64,000 nt of DNA from Bordetella parapertussis (GCA_945862305.1 CAMAXF010000007.1:1-64000); one strand, 5' to 3'; shown: positions 8,918-19,004, counted from the stretch's first letter. Notes: generated from the letters alone by a model not told the origin. Made by a program: numbers and translations.

Positions 8918-11900
8918 CTAACGAAAATCCCTCGACTCGCTGGGCAGGCGGCCCAGGGCCTCGGCCAGCAGGTGTGTGTGGTCCTCCACTCGAAGGGCCA
9001 AGAGGTTCAAGACCTGGCCGGGTGCATCGGTGGGAATATTTTCATCGCGCTGCCAACGGCCATAGGCGGTGATGAGCTGGCCATGCAGGGTGGCATCTCG
9101 ATGCCGCTCGAGCACATCGGGCCAGACCACCACATTGATGCGGCCGGTTTCATCTTCGAGGGTGAGGAACAGGATGCCCTTGGCGGTGCTCGGCCGCTGA
9201 CGATGGGTCACCAGCCCGCTGGCCCGCGCAAGCCGCCCGTGGGGATGGTGTCTGAGCTCTGAGAAGGGCCTGCTCTGAAAGCGCGCCGCAAGAATGGGCC
9301 GCAGGAACGCCACGGGGTGACGACCCAGGCTCAGCCCCATGCTGGCGTAGTCGTGTGCCACATCGTCGGCCTCGGTGGGTGGCAGCAGCAGGCCTTCGTT
9401 CAGGCTGGGCTCGGCCACCTGGGCCGGGGCCAGGAATGCAGTGGGCCGCTCATGGCCTGCAGCCTGCCAGGCAGCCTCGTGCCGGTGGGCGGACAACGAT
9501 CGAAGGGCCTGTGCGGCGGCCAAGGCCTGAAGGTCGGATCGCATCAGGCCTGCGCGTTGTGCGAGCGCTTGAATGGATTCAAACGGGCCTTGCTGACGGG
9601 CCAGTACGATTCGCCTGGCAGCATCGGCAGGAAGCTGCCCCACCATCTGAAGGCCAAGCCGCACAGGCCGGCACGGCTGCTTAGGGTCGTTGTTTGGGTC
9701 GTTGTTTTGGTCGTTGTTGGCCTCGAGCATGGCGCCCACGCCACTGGCCTGAACATCCACCGGACGCACGGTAACACCATGGTCTTGTGCATCTCGCACG
9801 AGCTGGGCTGGTGCATAAAAGCCCATGGGCTGGGCATTGAGCAGGGCCACCAGAAAGGCATCGGGATGGTGGCACTTGAGCCAGCAGCTCACATAAACAA
9901 GCAGCGCAAAACTGGCGGCATGTGACTCCGGAAAGCCGTACTCACCAAAGCCTTCAATCTGGGCAAAGACCCGTTGGGCAAACTCACGGGTGTAGCCGCG
10001 CATGAGCATGCCGTTGATGACCTTGTCGTGGAATGGCCCCAGGCTGCCACGCCGTCGCCAGGCGGCCATGGCCCGCCGGAGCTGATCGGCCTCGCCCGGT
10101 GTGAAGCCTGCAGCCAGAATGGCCAGCTGCATAACCTGCTCTTGAAAGATGGGCACGCCCAGGGTTCGTGCAAGGGCCGTCTTCACGGCTGGGCTTGGAT
10201 AGTCGATGGGCTCCAAGCCCTGGCGTCGCCGCAGGTAGGGATGCACCATGCCCCCTTGAATGGGCCCGGGCCGAACAATCGCCACCTCGATGACGAGGTC
10301 GTAAAAGCAGGCGGGCTTGAGCCGCGGCAGCATGCTCATCTGGGCACGCGACTCGATCTGAAACACGCCAATGGTGTCGGCCGCCTGAATCATGCGGTAG
10401 GTGCGGCCATCTTCGGCAGGCACCTCTTGCATCCAGAGGGAACGGGGCTGGCCTTGGTCGTCGCGCAGGCCCAGTTTCTCGCCCACGCAGGCCAGGGCCA
10501 GCCGAATGGCGCTCAGCATGCCCAGGGCCAGCACGTCCACCTTGAGCAGGCCCAGGGCATCGATGTCGTCCTTGTCCCACTGCAGCACCGTGCGATCGGC
10601 CATGGCCGCGTTCTCCACTGGCACGAGGTCGCTGAGCTGGTGGCGTGCAATCACAAAGCCGCCCACATGCTGAGAGAGATGGCGCGGAAAGCCCACGAGG
10701 TCGGTGGCCAGTTGGGCCCACCGGCCCAGCAGCTTGTCGGGGGGCATGGAGGGCAGCGGAGACTCCAGCGGCAGGGCGGCGCGGCGTGCAAGGCCCTGGC
10801 CGATGGTCTCAGACAGGCCCTCGGTGGAGATGGCCTTGCCATCCCACCAGCTGTGGCCCTTGGCGGCTGCATCGATCAAGATGGGGTCGATGCCCAAGGC
10901 CTTGCCAGTGTCTCGAAGGGCGGACCGTGGTCGGTACCGAATGATGGCCGCCGCCAGGGCCGCACGGTGGCGGCCATACTTGGTGTAGATGTACTGGATG
11001 ACCTCTTCGCGGCGTTGGTGTTCGAAGTCGACATCGATGTCGGGTGGTTCATTGCGCTCCTTCGAGATGAAACGCTCAAAGAGCATGCTCATGCGGGAGG
11101 GATCGACCTCGGTGATGCCCAGGCAATAGCAGACTGCGGAGTTGGCTGCAGAGCCACGGCCTTGGCAGAGAATGCCCTGGGCCCGTGCGAAGGCCACGAT
11201 GTCGTAGACCGTGAGGAAGTAAGGCTCGTAGTGCAGCTCATGAATGAGCTGGAGCTCATGCTCGATCTGTTGCCGAACATTGGCAGGCATGCCCTCTGGG
11301 TACTGGCCCAGTGGAAAGCGTCTGCGGGCACCTTCCTCGGTGAGGTGGCGCAGCCACTGCGTGGGGTTGAGGCCCTCGGGCACGATTTCGTCGGGGTACT
11401 CATAGCGCAGTTCATCGAGTGAGAATCGGCAGCGCTCTGCAATCCACAGGCTGTTGTGCATGAGCGATGCAGGGTAGAGGCGTGCGAGCCGCAGCCGTGG
11501 CCGCAGGTAGGCCTCGGCGTTGGCCAGCAGGTGCTGGCCACAGTCTGGCAGTGGCTGGCCATGGCCGATGGCCGCGACCAGGTCGGCCAGGGGCTTGTCT
11601 CGGCGACGGGCCATTCGCACATCGCCCACGGCCACCAGGCCCACGCGCAAGAGGCCGCCCAGGGCCTGCAGCTGCTGCAGCCAGGCGCGGTCGTCTGCTC
11701 GAAGCTGCAGGCTTACGCCCATCCAGAGGCGATCGCCCAGGCAGGCCTTGAGCCATTGCCCGGTGGCATGCAGGCTGGTCTCGGGGCCAGTGGGGCTGGG
11801 CAGCCAAATGGCCCAGCAGTTCTCAAGCGGCTGGTGGGTGAGGTCGTCTTGGCAGACCTGGTAGTGGCCCTTGCCCACCCGGCGTCGGCCCAGTGTGATG

Positions 11901-12172
11901 AACCGACACAGCTGCTGCCAGCCCTGTTTGTTCTGGGCCAAGAAGGCCAGGCGCGGGCCTTGTTCGAGCACGAACTGCGCGCCATGAATGATGGGCAGGC
12001 CGGTGGCCTGGCCAGCCAGGTGGGCCCGAACGCTGCCCGAGACACTGGCTTCATCGGTGAGGGCCAGTGCGGCATAGCCCAAGGCCTTGGCACGCGCCAC
12101 CAGGTCTTCGGGGTGGGAGGCTCCTGACTGAAAGGAGAAATTACTCGCGCAGATGAGCTCGGCGTAGTCCAT
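8918..12172 (-). CDS. dnaE2: Error-prone DNA polymerase DnaE2 (ImuC)
   Basis: C-family polymerase acting with ImuA and ImuB in damage-induced translesion synthesis. The 1084-aa protein begins MDYAELICASNFSF, the usual DnaE2 start, with an N-terminal PHP domain, the catalytic PDIDVDFEH motif and the third aspartate in LLKVDVLALGML, followed by helix-hairpin-helix and OB regions. The ATG at 12172 lies 14 bp after the imuB stop; in-frame codons further upstream overlap imuB and look non-native. A 12-bp tandem repeat at 9685-9720 inserts Asn/Asp-rich residues. It is the last gene of the lexA-imuA-imuB-dnaE2 operon, presumably under the LexA box at 14883. Confidence 0.96.
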   Translation of the reverse strand: MDYAELICASNFSFQSGASHPEDLVARAKALGYAALALTDEASVSGSVRAHLAGQATGLPIIHGAQFVLEQGPRLAFLAQNKQGWQQLCRFITLGRRRVGKGHYQVCQDDLTHQPLENCWAIWLPSPTGPETSLHATGQWLKACLGDRLWMGVSLQLRADDRAWLQQLQALGGLLRVGLVAVGDVRMARRRDKPLADLVAAIGHGQPLPDCGQHLLANAEAYLRPRLRLARLYPASLMHNSLWIAERCRFSLDELRYEYPDEIVPEGLNPTQWLRHLTEEGARRRFPLGQYPEGMPANVRQQIEHELQLIHELHYEPYFLTVYDIVAFARAQGILCQGRGSAANSAVCYCLGITEVDPSRMSMLFERFISKERNEPPDIDVDFEHQRREEVIQYIYTKYGRHRAALAAAIIRYRPRSALRDTGKALGIDPILIDAAAKGHSWWDGKAISTEGLSETIGQGLARRAALPLESPLPSMPPDKLLGRWAQLATDLVGFPRHLSQHVGGFVIARHQLSDLVPVENAAMADRTVLQWDKDDIDALGLLKVDVLALGMLSAIRLALACVGEKLGLRDDQGQPRSLWMQEVPAEDGRTYRMIQAADTIGVFQIESRAQMSMLPRLKPACFYDLVIEVAIVRPGPIQGGMVHPYLRRRQGLEPIDYPSPAVKTALARTLGVPIFQEQVMQLAILAAGFTPGEADQLRRAMAAWRRRGSLGPFHDKVINGMLMRGYTREFAQRVFAQIEGFGEYGFPESHAASFALLVYVSCWLKCHHPDAFLVALLNAQPMGFYAPAQLVRDAQDHGVTVRPVDVQASGVGAMLEANNDQNNDPNNDPKQPCRPVRLGLQMVGQLPADAARRIVLARQQGPFESIQALAQRAGLMRSDLQALAAAQALRSLSAHRHEAAWQAAGHERPTAFLAPAQVAEPSLNEGLLLPPTEADDVAHDYASMGLSLGRHPVAFLRPILAARFQSRPFSELRHHPHGRLARASGLVTHRQRPSTAKGILFLTLEDETGRINVVVWPDVLERHRDATLHGQLITAYGRWQRDENIPTDAPGQVLNLLALRVEDHTHLLAEALGRLPSESRDFR
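9685..9720. repeat. Three tandem 12-bp repeats inside dnaE2
   Basis: Three adjacent copies of GGTCGTTGTTTG with differences only in the last two bases. On the minus strand they encode Asn-Asn-Asp-Pro or Asn-Asn-Asp-Gln units in the DnaE2 C-terminal half, just after the fingers/HhH region. Each repeat is a whole number of codons, so the frame is kept. Confidence 0.9.
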
Positions 12173-12186
12173 GGGGGTGGATGTGC

Positions 12187-13491
12187 TCAGCCAAAGAGGC
12201 CGTGCAGAAACCACTCGTGGGCCGGGGTGCGAAAGACCCAGACCAGTCGGTGGTCCTGGGTTTCGGCCACGAAGTAATCGCGTGCGATGGGGCTCGACCA
12301 CCATTCGGCCTCAATGCGCTCGGGGCCCGCCCGCAGGCGCAAGGGGCCTTCGTAGAGGGGACGATCCTTCGAGAGCCCCAAGGCCAAGGGGTCCTGCAAG
12401 AGCCAGACTGGCCGAGGGGGCAGGGCCGCCATGGGCACCGATGACGGCAATGCCTTGGATGCAGACGGCCGCTGGGCAGACCAGTCTTCCAAGCTGCTGG
12501 CCGATTCGGGGCGGTGGCTGTTGCAGACCACCAGCCGTGAGACCTGGTGGTTGCCCAGCCGTGCAGAGAGCCTTTCGCACAAGGCCTGCAGCCCCTCGTG
12601 TGTCTCGGTGGGGTGTGTCTGGGGGAAGAGATCGGGTATTGGGTTCTCAAGCGGCACAGGAGTGTCGAGCAGCAGGGCCACCCCACTGACCGGTGCGGCC
12701 AGGCTGGTCTGGCCAAGCCGTTCAGACAACAGCCGCCCAATGCGTTCATGGTCTCGGCTTGCGCCCGAGAGCCGAATGAGAAGGTCTTGGTGGCGCCGAC
12801 GCCCTTGGTGGAAACGAAAGCAGAGTAACTCCACGCCAGAGTGTTTGGCCGCCAGCCAGGCCAGCCCCGCCTCCAGCAGCCGCTGGCAGGCAGACTCCAA
12901 GATGGCCTTGGCGTCGGTGGGCAGCGCAAATTCGAGGCCTTCTTCAAATGTGGCTGGTGGCTCGATGGGCAGGCGAGGGTCGGGCCGTTCCCCCAGGGCG
13001 GCTTCTAGCGCTTCGACAAAAGCCTTTCCAAATCGCCGGCGCAGCCCTGCACGGGGCAGGCTGAGCAGGGCCCCCAGTGTGCTGAGCCCCATCTGGGAGA
13101 AGCGTTCTTGGTGGGCCATGGCCTCGGGCACCACAGAGAGCGGGAGGTCTTGGAGCGGCCGGCCGGGTGCGCACACATGCCATTCGGCCAGCCGCGGGGT
13201 GGGGGCCTGGGCCAGGTGTAGGCTGGGCCAGCCCAGGCGGGTGGCACCGGTTTCGAGTGCCTGCAGCAGGCGGCCACAGCCACCCCACAGGCGAAGGCTG
13301 GGGGCAACCTCGAGCAGGATGACATCGGGCCATTGGCCCAAACAGACGTCTGGCGTGAACTGCAATGCCCACTGGGCCATGCGCATGCGCACGGCCGAAA
13401 ACGACTCAGTGGGATGCAGGCGAACGCAGGCTGGTGGTGTGAGGCCGCAGGAGGGGCTGGCGTTCGGGAATTGGCAGGCGATCCAGAGCAT
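12187..13491 (-). CDS. imuB: ImuB, Y-family polymerase-like protein
   Basis: A 434-aa relative of Y-family polymerases that lacks the catalytic acidic residues and serves as the hub linking ImuA, DnaE2 and the beta clamp in the mutasome. The ATG at 13491 gives MLWIACQFPNAS, the standard ImuB start; this makes the gene overlap the imuA 3' end by 86 bp. The body carries LLEVAPSLRLWGG, the palm-like remnant, and the ERFSQMGLSTLGALLSLPR helix-hairpin-helix region. It is cotranscribed with imuA and dnaE2. Confidence 0.93.
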   Translation of the reverse strand: MLWIACQFPNASPSCGLTPPACVRLHPTESFSAVRMRMAQWALQFTPDVCLGQWPDVILLEVAPSLRLWGGCGRLLQALETGATRLGWPSLHLAQAPTPRLAEWHVCAPGRPLQDLPLSVVPEAMAHQERFSQMGLSTLGALLSLPRAGLRRRFGKAFVEALEAALGERPDPRLPIEPPATFEEGLEFALPTDAKAILESACQRLLEAGLAWLAAKHSGVELLCFRFHQGRRRHQDLLIRLSGASRDHERIGRLLSERLGQTSLAAPVSGVALLLDTPVPLENPIPDLFPQTHPTETHEGLQALCERLSARLGNHQVSRLVVCNSHRPESASSLEDWSAQRPSASKALPSSVPMAALPPRPVWLLQDPLALGLSKDRPLYEGPLRLRAGPERIEAEWWSSPIARDYFVAETQDHRLVWVFRTPAHEWFLHGLFG

Positions 13492-14155
13492 GGGCCTCTT
13501 CCAGGGGGCGAAGGGCTCGGCTGGCCATGGGCACATTCACCAAGATGGGCTCGGCTGAAACGGGGCCCCGACGCTTGAGCAGTTGAACGGCCAGGCCCGG
13601 GTAATGGCGGGGTAGCAGGGCCAGCCGCAGGGGTGCGGGCGAAGGCTGTTCCTGGGCTTCAAAGGGCCGAAACAGAAAGACCGGCCCTTGGGCTGCGCGG
13701 GCTGCGAGCTGAAAACGACGCAGGGCCTCTGGCTTGGTGGTGGCATCGAGCCAGGCCACCAGGGCGCCGAACCGGTTGCTGCGCAGGCTTTGCTCCAGGG
13801 CCCAGAGACGGTCTGCGGCATGGCGGGCACGCACGACCAGGAATTGTTCGGTGGGCAGGCCCAGCGCCGCCAAGGCAGGGGCATAAGGAATGTGTGGCGG
13901 CGCCAGCAAAAGAATGTGCCGGCCTGTTTGGGCCAGGCGCTGCAGGGCTGGTGCCAAGAGCCGCCATTCACCCACGCCCAGGGCGCGGACCATGAGTTCG
14001 GTGAGGCAGCCCGGTGGCCAGCCCCCGCCAGGGAGTTGGGCATCGAGCCGTGCATGCCCGCTGGGAACAGAGGCGGGGCCTTGGTGCGGCACATGGCCAG
14101 CCGCCCGCCACAGGCTTGGGTGGCGTTGCACGAGGTCTTCCACAATGGGGTTCAT
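13406..14155 (-). CDS. imuA: ImuA, RecA-like SOS mutagenesis protein
   Basis: A 249-aa RecA/SulA-like protein required for ImuBC-dependent mutagenesis. Features seen: VPSGHARLDAQLPGGGWPPG, a RecA-fold core start in which the P-loop is degenerate, then LLLAPPHIPYAPALAALGL. The gene starts one base before the lexA stop region (lexA ends at 14156), so lexA and imuA are effectively continuous. The C-terminus is basic and Pro-rich and overlaps imuB. Confidence 0.92.
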   Translation of the reverse strand: MNPIVEDLVQRHPSLWRAAGHVPHQGPASVPSGHARLDAQLPGGGWPPGCLTELMVRALGVGEWRLLAPALQRLAQTGRHILLLAPPHIPYAPALAALGLPTEQFLVVRARHAADRLWALEQSLRSNRFGALVAWLDATTKPEALRRFQLAARAAQGPVFLFRPFEAQEQPSPAPLRLALLPRHYPGLAVQLLKRRGPVSAEPILVNVPMASRALRPLEEAHALDRLPIPERQPLLRPHTTSLRSPASH

Positions 14156-14866
14156 TTAAACGCTCCGAATGACACCGACCCCGAGGCCTTCGATGGCCAG
14201 GGCTTGGTGACGGGTGTCGACCACGATGGGCTGGAAATCGGGGTTGTCTGGCAGCAGTTCGACCATGTGCCCTTTGTGCTGGAACCACTTCACGGTGACC
14301 TCGTCTTCCAGGCGGGCGACCACCAACTGGCCATTGCGAACCTGGCCCATGCCCCCTTGAAGCCGCTTCACGGCAAGGAGGTCGCCATCGAGGATGCCGG
14401 CGTCTCGCATGCTCATGCCGCGCACCTTCAGAAGGTAGTCTGGGCGCTGTTTGAACAGGGAAGGGTCGAGGCTGTGGTGGGATTCGATGTGCTCGGTGGC
14501 CAGGATGGGCGCGCCCGCGGCCACTCGGCCCACCAAGGGGAGGCTGAGGGACTCGAGGAGTTGACGGGCCACTGTGCTGGCCGCACCCATGGCAGACCCG
14601 GTACTGGATTTGGTGGTGGGCCTGGTGGTGGACCCTGGGCTGGGCTGGCCATGGTCTTGGAGCAGCCGAATGCTTCGAGAGGCCCCGGCCACCATGGAGA
14701 TGGCCCCCTTGCGCACCAAGGCCTTCAGGTGTTCTTCGGCGGCATTGGGCGAACGAAAGCCCAGGGCCTGGCAGATCTCGGCCCGGGTGGGCGGGTAGCC
14801 GGTTTGGGCAATGTGGGCCTCGATGAATGAGAGAATCTCTTGCTGCCGATCGGTAAGGTGCTTCAT
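14156..14866 (-). CDS. lexA: LexA repressor
   Basis: SOS repressor that self-cleaves when RecA is activated. The 236-aa protein has the winged-helix N-terminus ([16 protein letters not shown], then [24 protein letters not shown]) and the S24 peptidase domain. The scissile bond is Ala117-Gly118 (VAAGAP), with catalytic Ser152 (GMSMRDAGI) and Lys167 (LAVKR). A Ser/Thr-rich linker at about residues 77-98 is longer than in E. coli. The ATG at 14866 has a GGAAGG site upstream. The LexA box at 14883-14902 lies 17 bp upstream, so the operon is autoregulated. Confidence 0.97.
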   Translation of the reverse strand: MKHLTDRQQEILSFIEAHIAQTGYPPTRAEICQALGFRSPNAAEEHLKALVRKGAISMVAGASRSIRLLQDHGQPSPGSTTRPTTKSSTGSAMGAASTVARQLLESLSLPLVGRVAAGAPILATEHIESHHSLDPSLFKQRPDYLLKVRGMSMRDAGILDGDLLAVKRLQGGMGQVRNGQLVVARLEDEVTVKWFQHKGHMVELLPDNPDFQPIVVDTRHQALAIEGLGVGVIRSV

Positions 14867-14882
14867 GGCCTTCCTTTGCAAT

Positions 14883-14902
14883 ACCTGAATATTTATACAG
14901 TA
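14883..14902. promoter_or_regulatory. LexA (SOS) box
   Basis: The sequence holds CTG, ten AT-only bases and CAG (14885-14900) with flanking AC and TA, close to the proteobacterial consensus TACTG-(TA)n-CAGTA. It lies between divergent lexA and the SLAC1-like gene. It is expected to control lexA-imuA-imuB-dnaE2 and could also affect the rightward gene. Confidence 0.92.
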
Positions 14903-14928
14903 CTCTTGTCTTTCAAAAGGTTCAAGCC

Positions 14929-15921
14929 ATGCCCCTGTTTGCCTCCCCGTTGCTCGTGCATTTGCCGGTGTCGTCGTTTGCGATGGTGATGGGCCTCTCA
15001 GGCCTGGCCTTGGTCTGGGGGCGGGTCTCGGTCATGGGCTGGCTGCCCAATGTGGCCCCGGCCATGGCCAGTGGCCTGGGCCTGCTGGCCGGGGTGGTGT
15101 TTCTGCTGCTGCTGGTTCGCTACCTCTCTCGCTGGGTCACCGATGCCGAGCAGATTCGGGCCGAGTGGCACCACCCAGTGAAGTCGGCGTTCTTTGCCGC
15201 GGTCTCGGTGTCCTTTGCCCTCATGGGCACGGTGGCCCTGGCCCTCTTTGCGCCCTTGGCCTTGCCGCTCTGGGCGGTGGGGGCGGTCTTGCAGGTGGTG
15301 GTGATGGTCATGGTGCTCAATGCCTGGGTGCACCGAGAGGGTCTGCAGCCTTGGCATGCCAATCCGGCCTGGTTCATTCCTGCGGTGGCCAATGTGGTCA
15401 TGCCCTTGGGGGGTGTCCGGCTGGGCCTGTTGGAGGTCTCTTGGTGGTTCTTTGCCGTGGGCCTGCTCTTTTGGGTGGTCATGCTCACCCTGGTCATGGG
15501 CCGACTGCTCTTTGTGCAGCCCCCGTTGCCCGAGCGACTCATGCCCACCCTGTGTATTTTCTTGGCCCCGCCGGCCGTGGGCTTCTTGTCCTGGATGCTG
15601 CTCACCGGCCAGCATGCCGATGGCCGCAGCATCGACTGGATGGGCCATGCCCTCTTTGGCCTGGCACTCTTTTTTGCGGTGTTCCTGGTCTCGCAGGTGC
15701 CGCGCTTCCTTCGGCTGCCGTTCTACCTGTCTTGGTGGGCCTTCTCATTTCCCGTGGCGGCCTTTACCGCGGCCTGCCTCGTCTACAGCGACTTCGTGCC
15801 CCTGCCCATCATTCAAGGCCTGGCCGTGTTCATGGTGGTCTTCTCCACGGCCCTCATTCTCTGGCTCTTGGTGCGCACGGTGGTAGCTGTCGTTCGCCAT
15901 GAGCCGCAGCTCATCGATTAG
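14929..15921 (+). CDS. SLAC1/TehA-family anion channel or tellurite-resistance transporter
   Basis: A 330-aa integral membrane protein with about ten hydrophobic helices, the TDT/SLAC1 fold. Supporting segments are [18 protein letters not shown] at the start, [19 protein letters not shown] in the second part and [18 protein letters not shown]. Related proteins include TehA and plant SLAC1 anion channels; the substrate here is unknown. It is divergent from lexA and shares that intergenic region. It is convergent with the ETF-QO gene, with only 6 bp between the stops. Confidence 0.88.
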   Translation: MPLFASPLLVHLPVSSFAMVMGLSGLALVWGRVSVMGWLPNVAPAMASGLGLLAGVVFLLLLVRYLSRWVTDAEQIRAEWHHPVKSAFFAAVSVSFALMGTVALALFAPLALPLWAVGAVLQVVVMVMVLNAWVHREGLQPWHANPAWFIPAVANVVMPLGGVRLGLLEVSWWFFAVGLLFWVVMLTLVMGRLLFVQPPLPERLMPTLCIFLAPPAVGFLSWMLLTGQHADGRSIDWMGHALFGLALFFAVFLVSQVPRFLRLPFYLSWWAFSFPVAAFTAACLVYSDFVPLPIIQGLAVFMVVFSTALILWLLVRTVVAVVRHEPQLID

Positions 15922-15927
15922 GTTTTT

Positions 15928-17592
15928 TTAAAGGCCGTTGTAGTTCGGCCCACCACCGCCCTCGGGTGCCACCCAGACGATGTTCTGGGTGGGGTCTTTG
16001 ATGTCACAGGTCTTGCAGTGAATGCAGTTCTGGGCATTGATCTGAAGCCGCGCACCGGCCACGGGCGTGGTCACCGGATGGCCTTGGGCATCGAGGTATT
16101 CATACACGCCGGCTGGGCAATACCGCGCCTCTGGCCCGGCGTAGCGGGCCAGGTTCACCGACACCGGCACTGTGGCGTCTTTCAGGGTGAGGTGGCAGGG
16201 CTGCCCGTCGGCATGGGCCGTGCCCGTGAGAAAGACCGATGAGGGCCGATCAAAACTGATCTTTCCATCGGGCTTGGGGTAGGCCACGGGTGCATGGTCA
16301 CTGGCCGGCTCTAATTTGGTGTGGTCTGGCGCGCGTTGGTGCAGGGTGATGGGTGCGCGACCGCGAAAGAGGGTCTGGTCGATGCCAAAGAGCAGGCTGC
16401 CCAGCCACAGGCCTTTGGCCATGGCGGGCTTGAAGTTGCGCCCGCGCTGGAGTTCATCGTGCAGCCAAGATGCTCGAAAGGCCTTTGGATAGGCCCCGAG
16501 CAGGGCAGGCGGGCTTGGCTGTGCCAAGGCTTCAAGGCAGGCATCTGCAGCGAGCATGCCGCTGTGAATGGCCGCATGGCTGCCCTTGATACGTGCTGGG
16601 TTGAGGAAGCCCGCCTCGCAGCCAATCAGGGCACCGCCTGGAAAGCAGAGTTCGGGCAGGCTATTGAGGCCACCGGCCGTGATGCTGCGAGCCCCATAGC
16701 CAATGCGCTCGCCGCCTTCAAAGAGCGGCCGCAGCGAGGGGTGGTGCTTGAGCCGCTGGAGCTCTTCAAAGGGGGAGAGCCAGGGGTTCCGATAGCCCAG
16801 GCCCACCACCATTCCAATGGCCACCTGGTGCTGATCCAGGTGGTAGACAAAGGCGCCCCCGTAGGTCTGGGCATCGAGTGGCCAGCCTGCGGTGTGCAGC
16901 ACGCGGCCGGGCCGAGAGACCTCTGGGCGGACCGACCAGACTTCCTTGAGGCCAATGCCGTAGGTCTGAGGGTCGGCCTTTGCATCAAGGCCAAAGCGTG
17001 CAATGAGTTCGCGGCCCAGTTGGCCCCGAGAGCCTTCGGCAAACAGGGTGTACTGGCCGTGCAGTTCCATGCCGGGCTGGTGCGATGCCGTGGGCTGGCC
17101 TTGGGCATCCAGGCCCATGTCGCCCGTGGCCAAACCCGTGACGCGGCCTGTGTTGTCGTAGAGCACCTCGGTGGCTGCAAAGCCTGGATAGACTTCCACG
17201 CCCAGTGCCTCGGCCTGCTCGCCCAGCCAGGCCACCACGGCAGACAGCCGAACCACATGGTTGCCATGGTTCTTGAAACAGGCGGGCAGCAGCCACTGTG
17301 GGACCTCGCGGTGTGCCTGGGCCGACAAAAACCAGAACTGATCCTCCGAGACGGGAACGCCCATGGGGGCACCGCGGGCCTGCCAGTCGGGCAGCAACGC
17401 GGTGAGGGCGCGCGGGTCCATGACTGCGCCCGAGAGGGTATGGCCACCGATGCTGGCTGATTTGTCGATCACGCAGACCGAGGGCTCCCGGCCTTGGGCG
17501 AGTCCCGCCTGCTTGAGACGAATGGCTGCGGCGAGACCCGCAGGGCCCGCGCCAACGATCACCACATCAAACGACATGGACTCGCGGGTCAT
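15928..17592 (-). CDS. Electron transfer flavoprotein-ubiquinone oxidoreductase
   Basis: Passes electrons from reduced ETF, generated by acyl-CoA and related dehydrogenases, to ubiquinone at the membrane. The FAD-binding VVIVGAGPAGLAAAIRL is at the N-terminus, and the 4Fe-4S ligands are Cys492 (RYCPAG), Cys523, Cys526 and Cys529 (NCIHCKTC). The C-terminal GGGGPNYNGL is typical of the family. The 554-aa length is normal. The start at 17592 or at the ATG 15 bp inside (MSFDVVIVG) cannot be decided: neither has a strong ribosome site. Confidence 0.95.
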   Translation of the reverse strand: MTRESMSFDVVIVGAGPAGLAAAIRLKQAGLAQGREPSVCVIDKSASIGGHTLSGAVMDPRALTALLPDWQARGAPMGVPVSEDQFWFLSAQAHREVPQWLLPACFKNHGNHVVRLSAVVAWLGEQAEALGVEVYPGFAATEVLYDNTGRVTGLATGDMGLDAQGQPTASHQPGMELHGQYTLFAEGSRGQLGRELIARFGLDAKADPQTYGIGLKEVWSVRPEVSRPGRVLHTAGWPLDAQTYGGAFVYHLDQHQVAIGMVVGLGYRNPWLSPFEELQRLKHHPSLRPLFEGGERIGYGARSITAGGLNSLPELCFPGGALIGCEAGFLNPARIKGSHAAIHSGMLAADACLEALAQPSPPALLGAYPKAFRASWLHDELQRGRNFKPAMAKGLWLGSLLFGIDQTLFRGRAPITLHQRAPDHTKLEPASDHAPVAYPKPDGKISFDRPSSVFLTGTAHADGQPCHLTLKDATVPVSVNLARYAGPEARYCPAGVYEYLDAQGHPVTTPVAGARLQINAQNCIHCKTCDIKDPTQNIVWVAPEGGGGPNYNGL

Positions 17593-17637
17593 GAGGAGGC
17601 TGATACTCTAAGCACGACCACATTTTATGGGCGAACG

Positions 17638-18336
17638 ATGAACAAGATTTATCCGGATGCGAGAGCAGCCCTACAAGATGTACTGGCAGACGGCATGACC
17701 TTGGCCATGGGCGGCTTTGGCATCTGCGGCATTCCGGAGGCCCTCATTGCTGCGGTTCGAGACCTCGGCGCCAAAGACCTTACGGTCATTTGTGGCACCG
17801 CGGGCACCGATGACCGTGGGCTGGGCCAGCTCCTGCAGACCCGCCAGGTGCGCAGGCTGGCCTCGTCCTATGTGGGCGAGAACAAGATCCTCGAGCAGCA
17901 GTTTCTGGCCGGTGAACTGGAGATTGAATTCACCCCGCAGGGCACATTGGCCGAGAAGCTGCGCGCGGGTGGTGCCGGCATTCCGGCCTTTTACACAAAG
18001 ACTGGCGTGGGCACCGTGGTCTCCGAAGGCAAGGAGGTGCGCGAGTTCGATGGGCAGTCGTATGTGATGGAGCGCAGCCTCTTTGCAGACATTTCCCTGG
18101 TGAAGGCCTGGAAGGCCGACCGCGCAGGCAACCTGGTCTATCGGCTCACGGCACGCAACTTCAATCCGAATGTGGCCATGGCCAGTCACATGACCATCGC
18201 AGAGGTCGAGGAGATTGTGGAGAACGGCATGCTCGATCCCGATGAGATTCACACCCCGGGCATTTTCGTGAAGCGGGTGGTCTGCAATCCGCAGCCCGAG
18301 AAGGCCATCGAGCAGCGCACCACACGCCCAGCCTGA
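17638..18336 (+). CDS. scoA: 3-oxoacid CoA-transferase subunit A
   Basis: Alpha subunit of succinyl-CoA:3-ketoacid CoA-transferase, which activates acetoacetate with CoA from succinyl-CoA. The 232-aa protein has the glycine-rich [13 protein letters not shown] motif near residue 25 and the SYVGEN and [11 protein letters not shown] segments. I chose the ATG at 17638; upstream in-frame codons run into the divergent ETF-QO gene. scoB follows after 26 bp. The neighbouring ETF-QO fits a shared role in fatty-acid or ketone catabolism. Confidence 0.94.
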   Translation: MNKIYPDARAALQDVLADGMTLAMGGFGICGIPEALIAAVRDLGAKDLTVICGTAGTDDRGLGQLLQTRQVRRLASSYVGENKILEQQFLAGELEIEFTPQGTLAEKLRAGGAGIPAFYTKTGVGTVVSEGKEVREFDGQSYVMERSLFADISLVKAWKADRAGNLVYRLTARNFNPNVAMASHMTIAEVEEIVENGMLDPDEIHTPGIFVKRVVCNPQPEKAIEQRTTRPA

Positions 18337-18362
18337 CCACCCCACACGAGAGACGCAAGACC

Positions 18363-19004
18363 ATGCCTTGGACCCGAGATCAGATGGCCGCCCGTGCGGC
18401 CCAGGAATTGCAAGACGGCTTTTATGTGAACCTGGGCATTGGCATTCCCACTATGGTGGCCAACCACGTGCCACCGGGCATCGAGGTCTGGCTGCAGTCG
18501 GAGAACGGGCTGCTGGGCATTGGCCCCTACCCCCGCGATCATGAGGTCGATGCCGACCTGATCAATGCCAGCAAGCAGACCGTCACCACCTTGCCGGGTT
18601 CGGCCATTTTCTCGAGCGCCGATTCCTTTGCCATGATTCGTGGCGGGCACATCAACCTGGCCATCCTGGGCGCCATGCAGGTCTCGGCCCGGGGCGACCT
18701 TGCCAACTGGATGATCCCGGGCAAGATGGTCAAGGGCATGGGCGGGGCCATGGACCTGGTGGCCGGCGTGCCCAAGGTCATCGTGCTCATGGAGCACACG
18801 GCCAAACGCAAGGATGGCGGCGAAGACATCAAAATCCTCGAGTCGTGCACATTGCCGGTCACGGCCGTGCAGGCTGTGGATCTCATCATCACCGACCTGG
18901 CCGTGATGGCGGTGAGCGCAGAGGGCCTTCGGGTCCTGGAGCGTGCCCCCGATGTCTCCGTGTCGGTGCTCCAAGAGAAGACGGGCTGCACGCTGATTCA
19001 CTGA
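18363..19004 (+). CDS. scoB: 3-oxoacid CoA-transferase subunit B
   Basis: Beta subunit carrying the active-site glutamate, Glu47 in [11 protein letters not shown], which forms the covalent CoA thioester. The [17 protein letters not shown] opening and the [11 protein letters not shown] segment are diagnostic of the family. The 213-aa length is normal. It follows scoA in the same operon; pyrG starts 70 bp downstream behind its own promoter-like sequence. Confidence 0.95.
   Translation: MPWTRDQMAARAAQELQDGFYVNLGIGIPTMVANHVPPGIEVWLQSENGLLGIGPYPRDHEVDADLINASKQTVTTLPGSAIFSSADSFAMIRGGHINLAILGAMQVSARGDLANWMIPGKMVKGMGGAMDLVAGVPKVIVLMEHTAKRKDGGEDIKILESCTLPVTAVQAVDLIITDLAVMAVSAEGLRVLERAPDVSVSVLQEKTGCTLIH

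Noticed and set aside
9974..11422. Long open frame on the plus strand, antisense to dnaE2
   Set aside because: It mirrors the codons of a well-supported DnaE2 gene in a GC-rich genome and has no recognizable family.
14903..14928. Second LexA box for the SLAC1-like gene
   Set aside because: Only one CTG-N10-CAG site is present in the divergent region.
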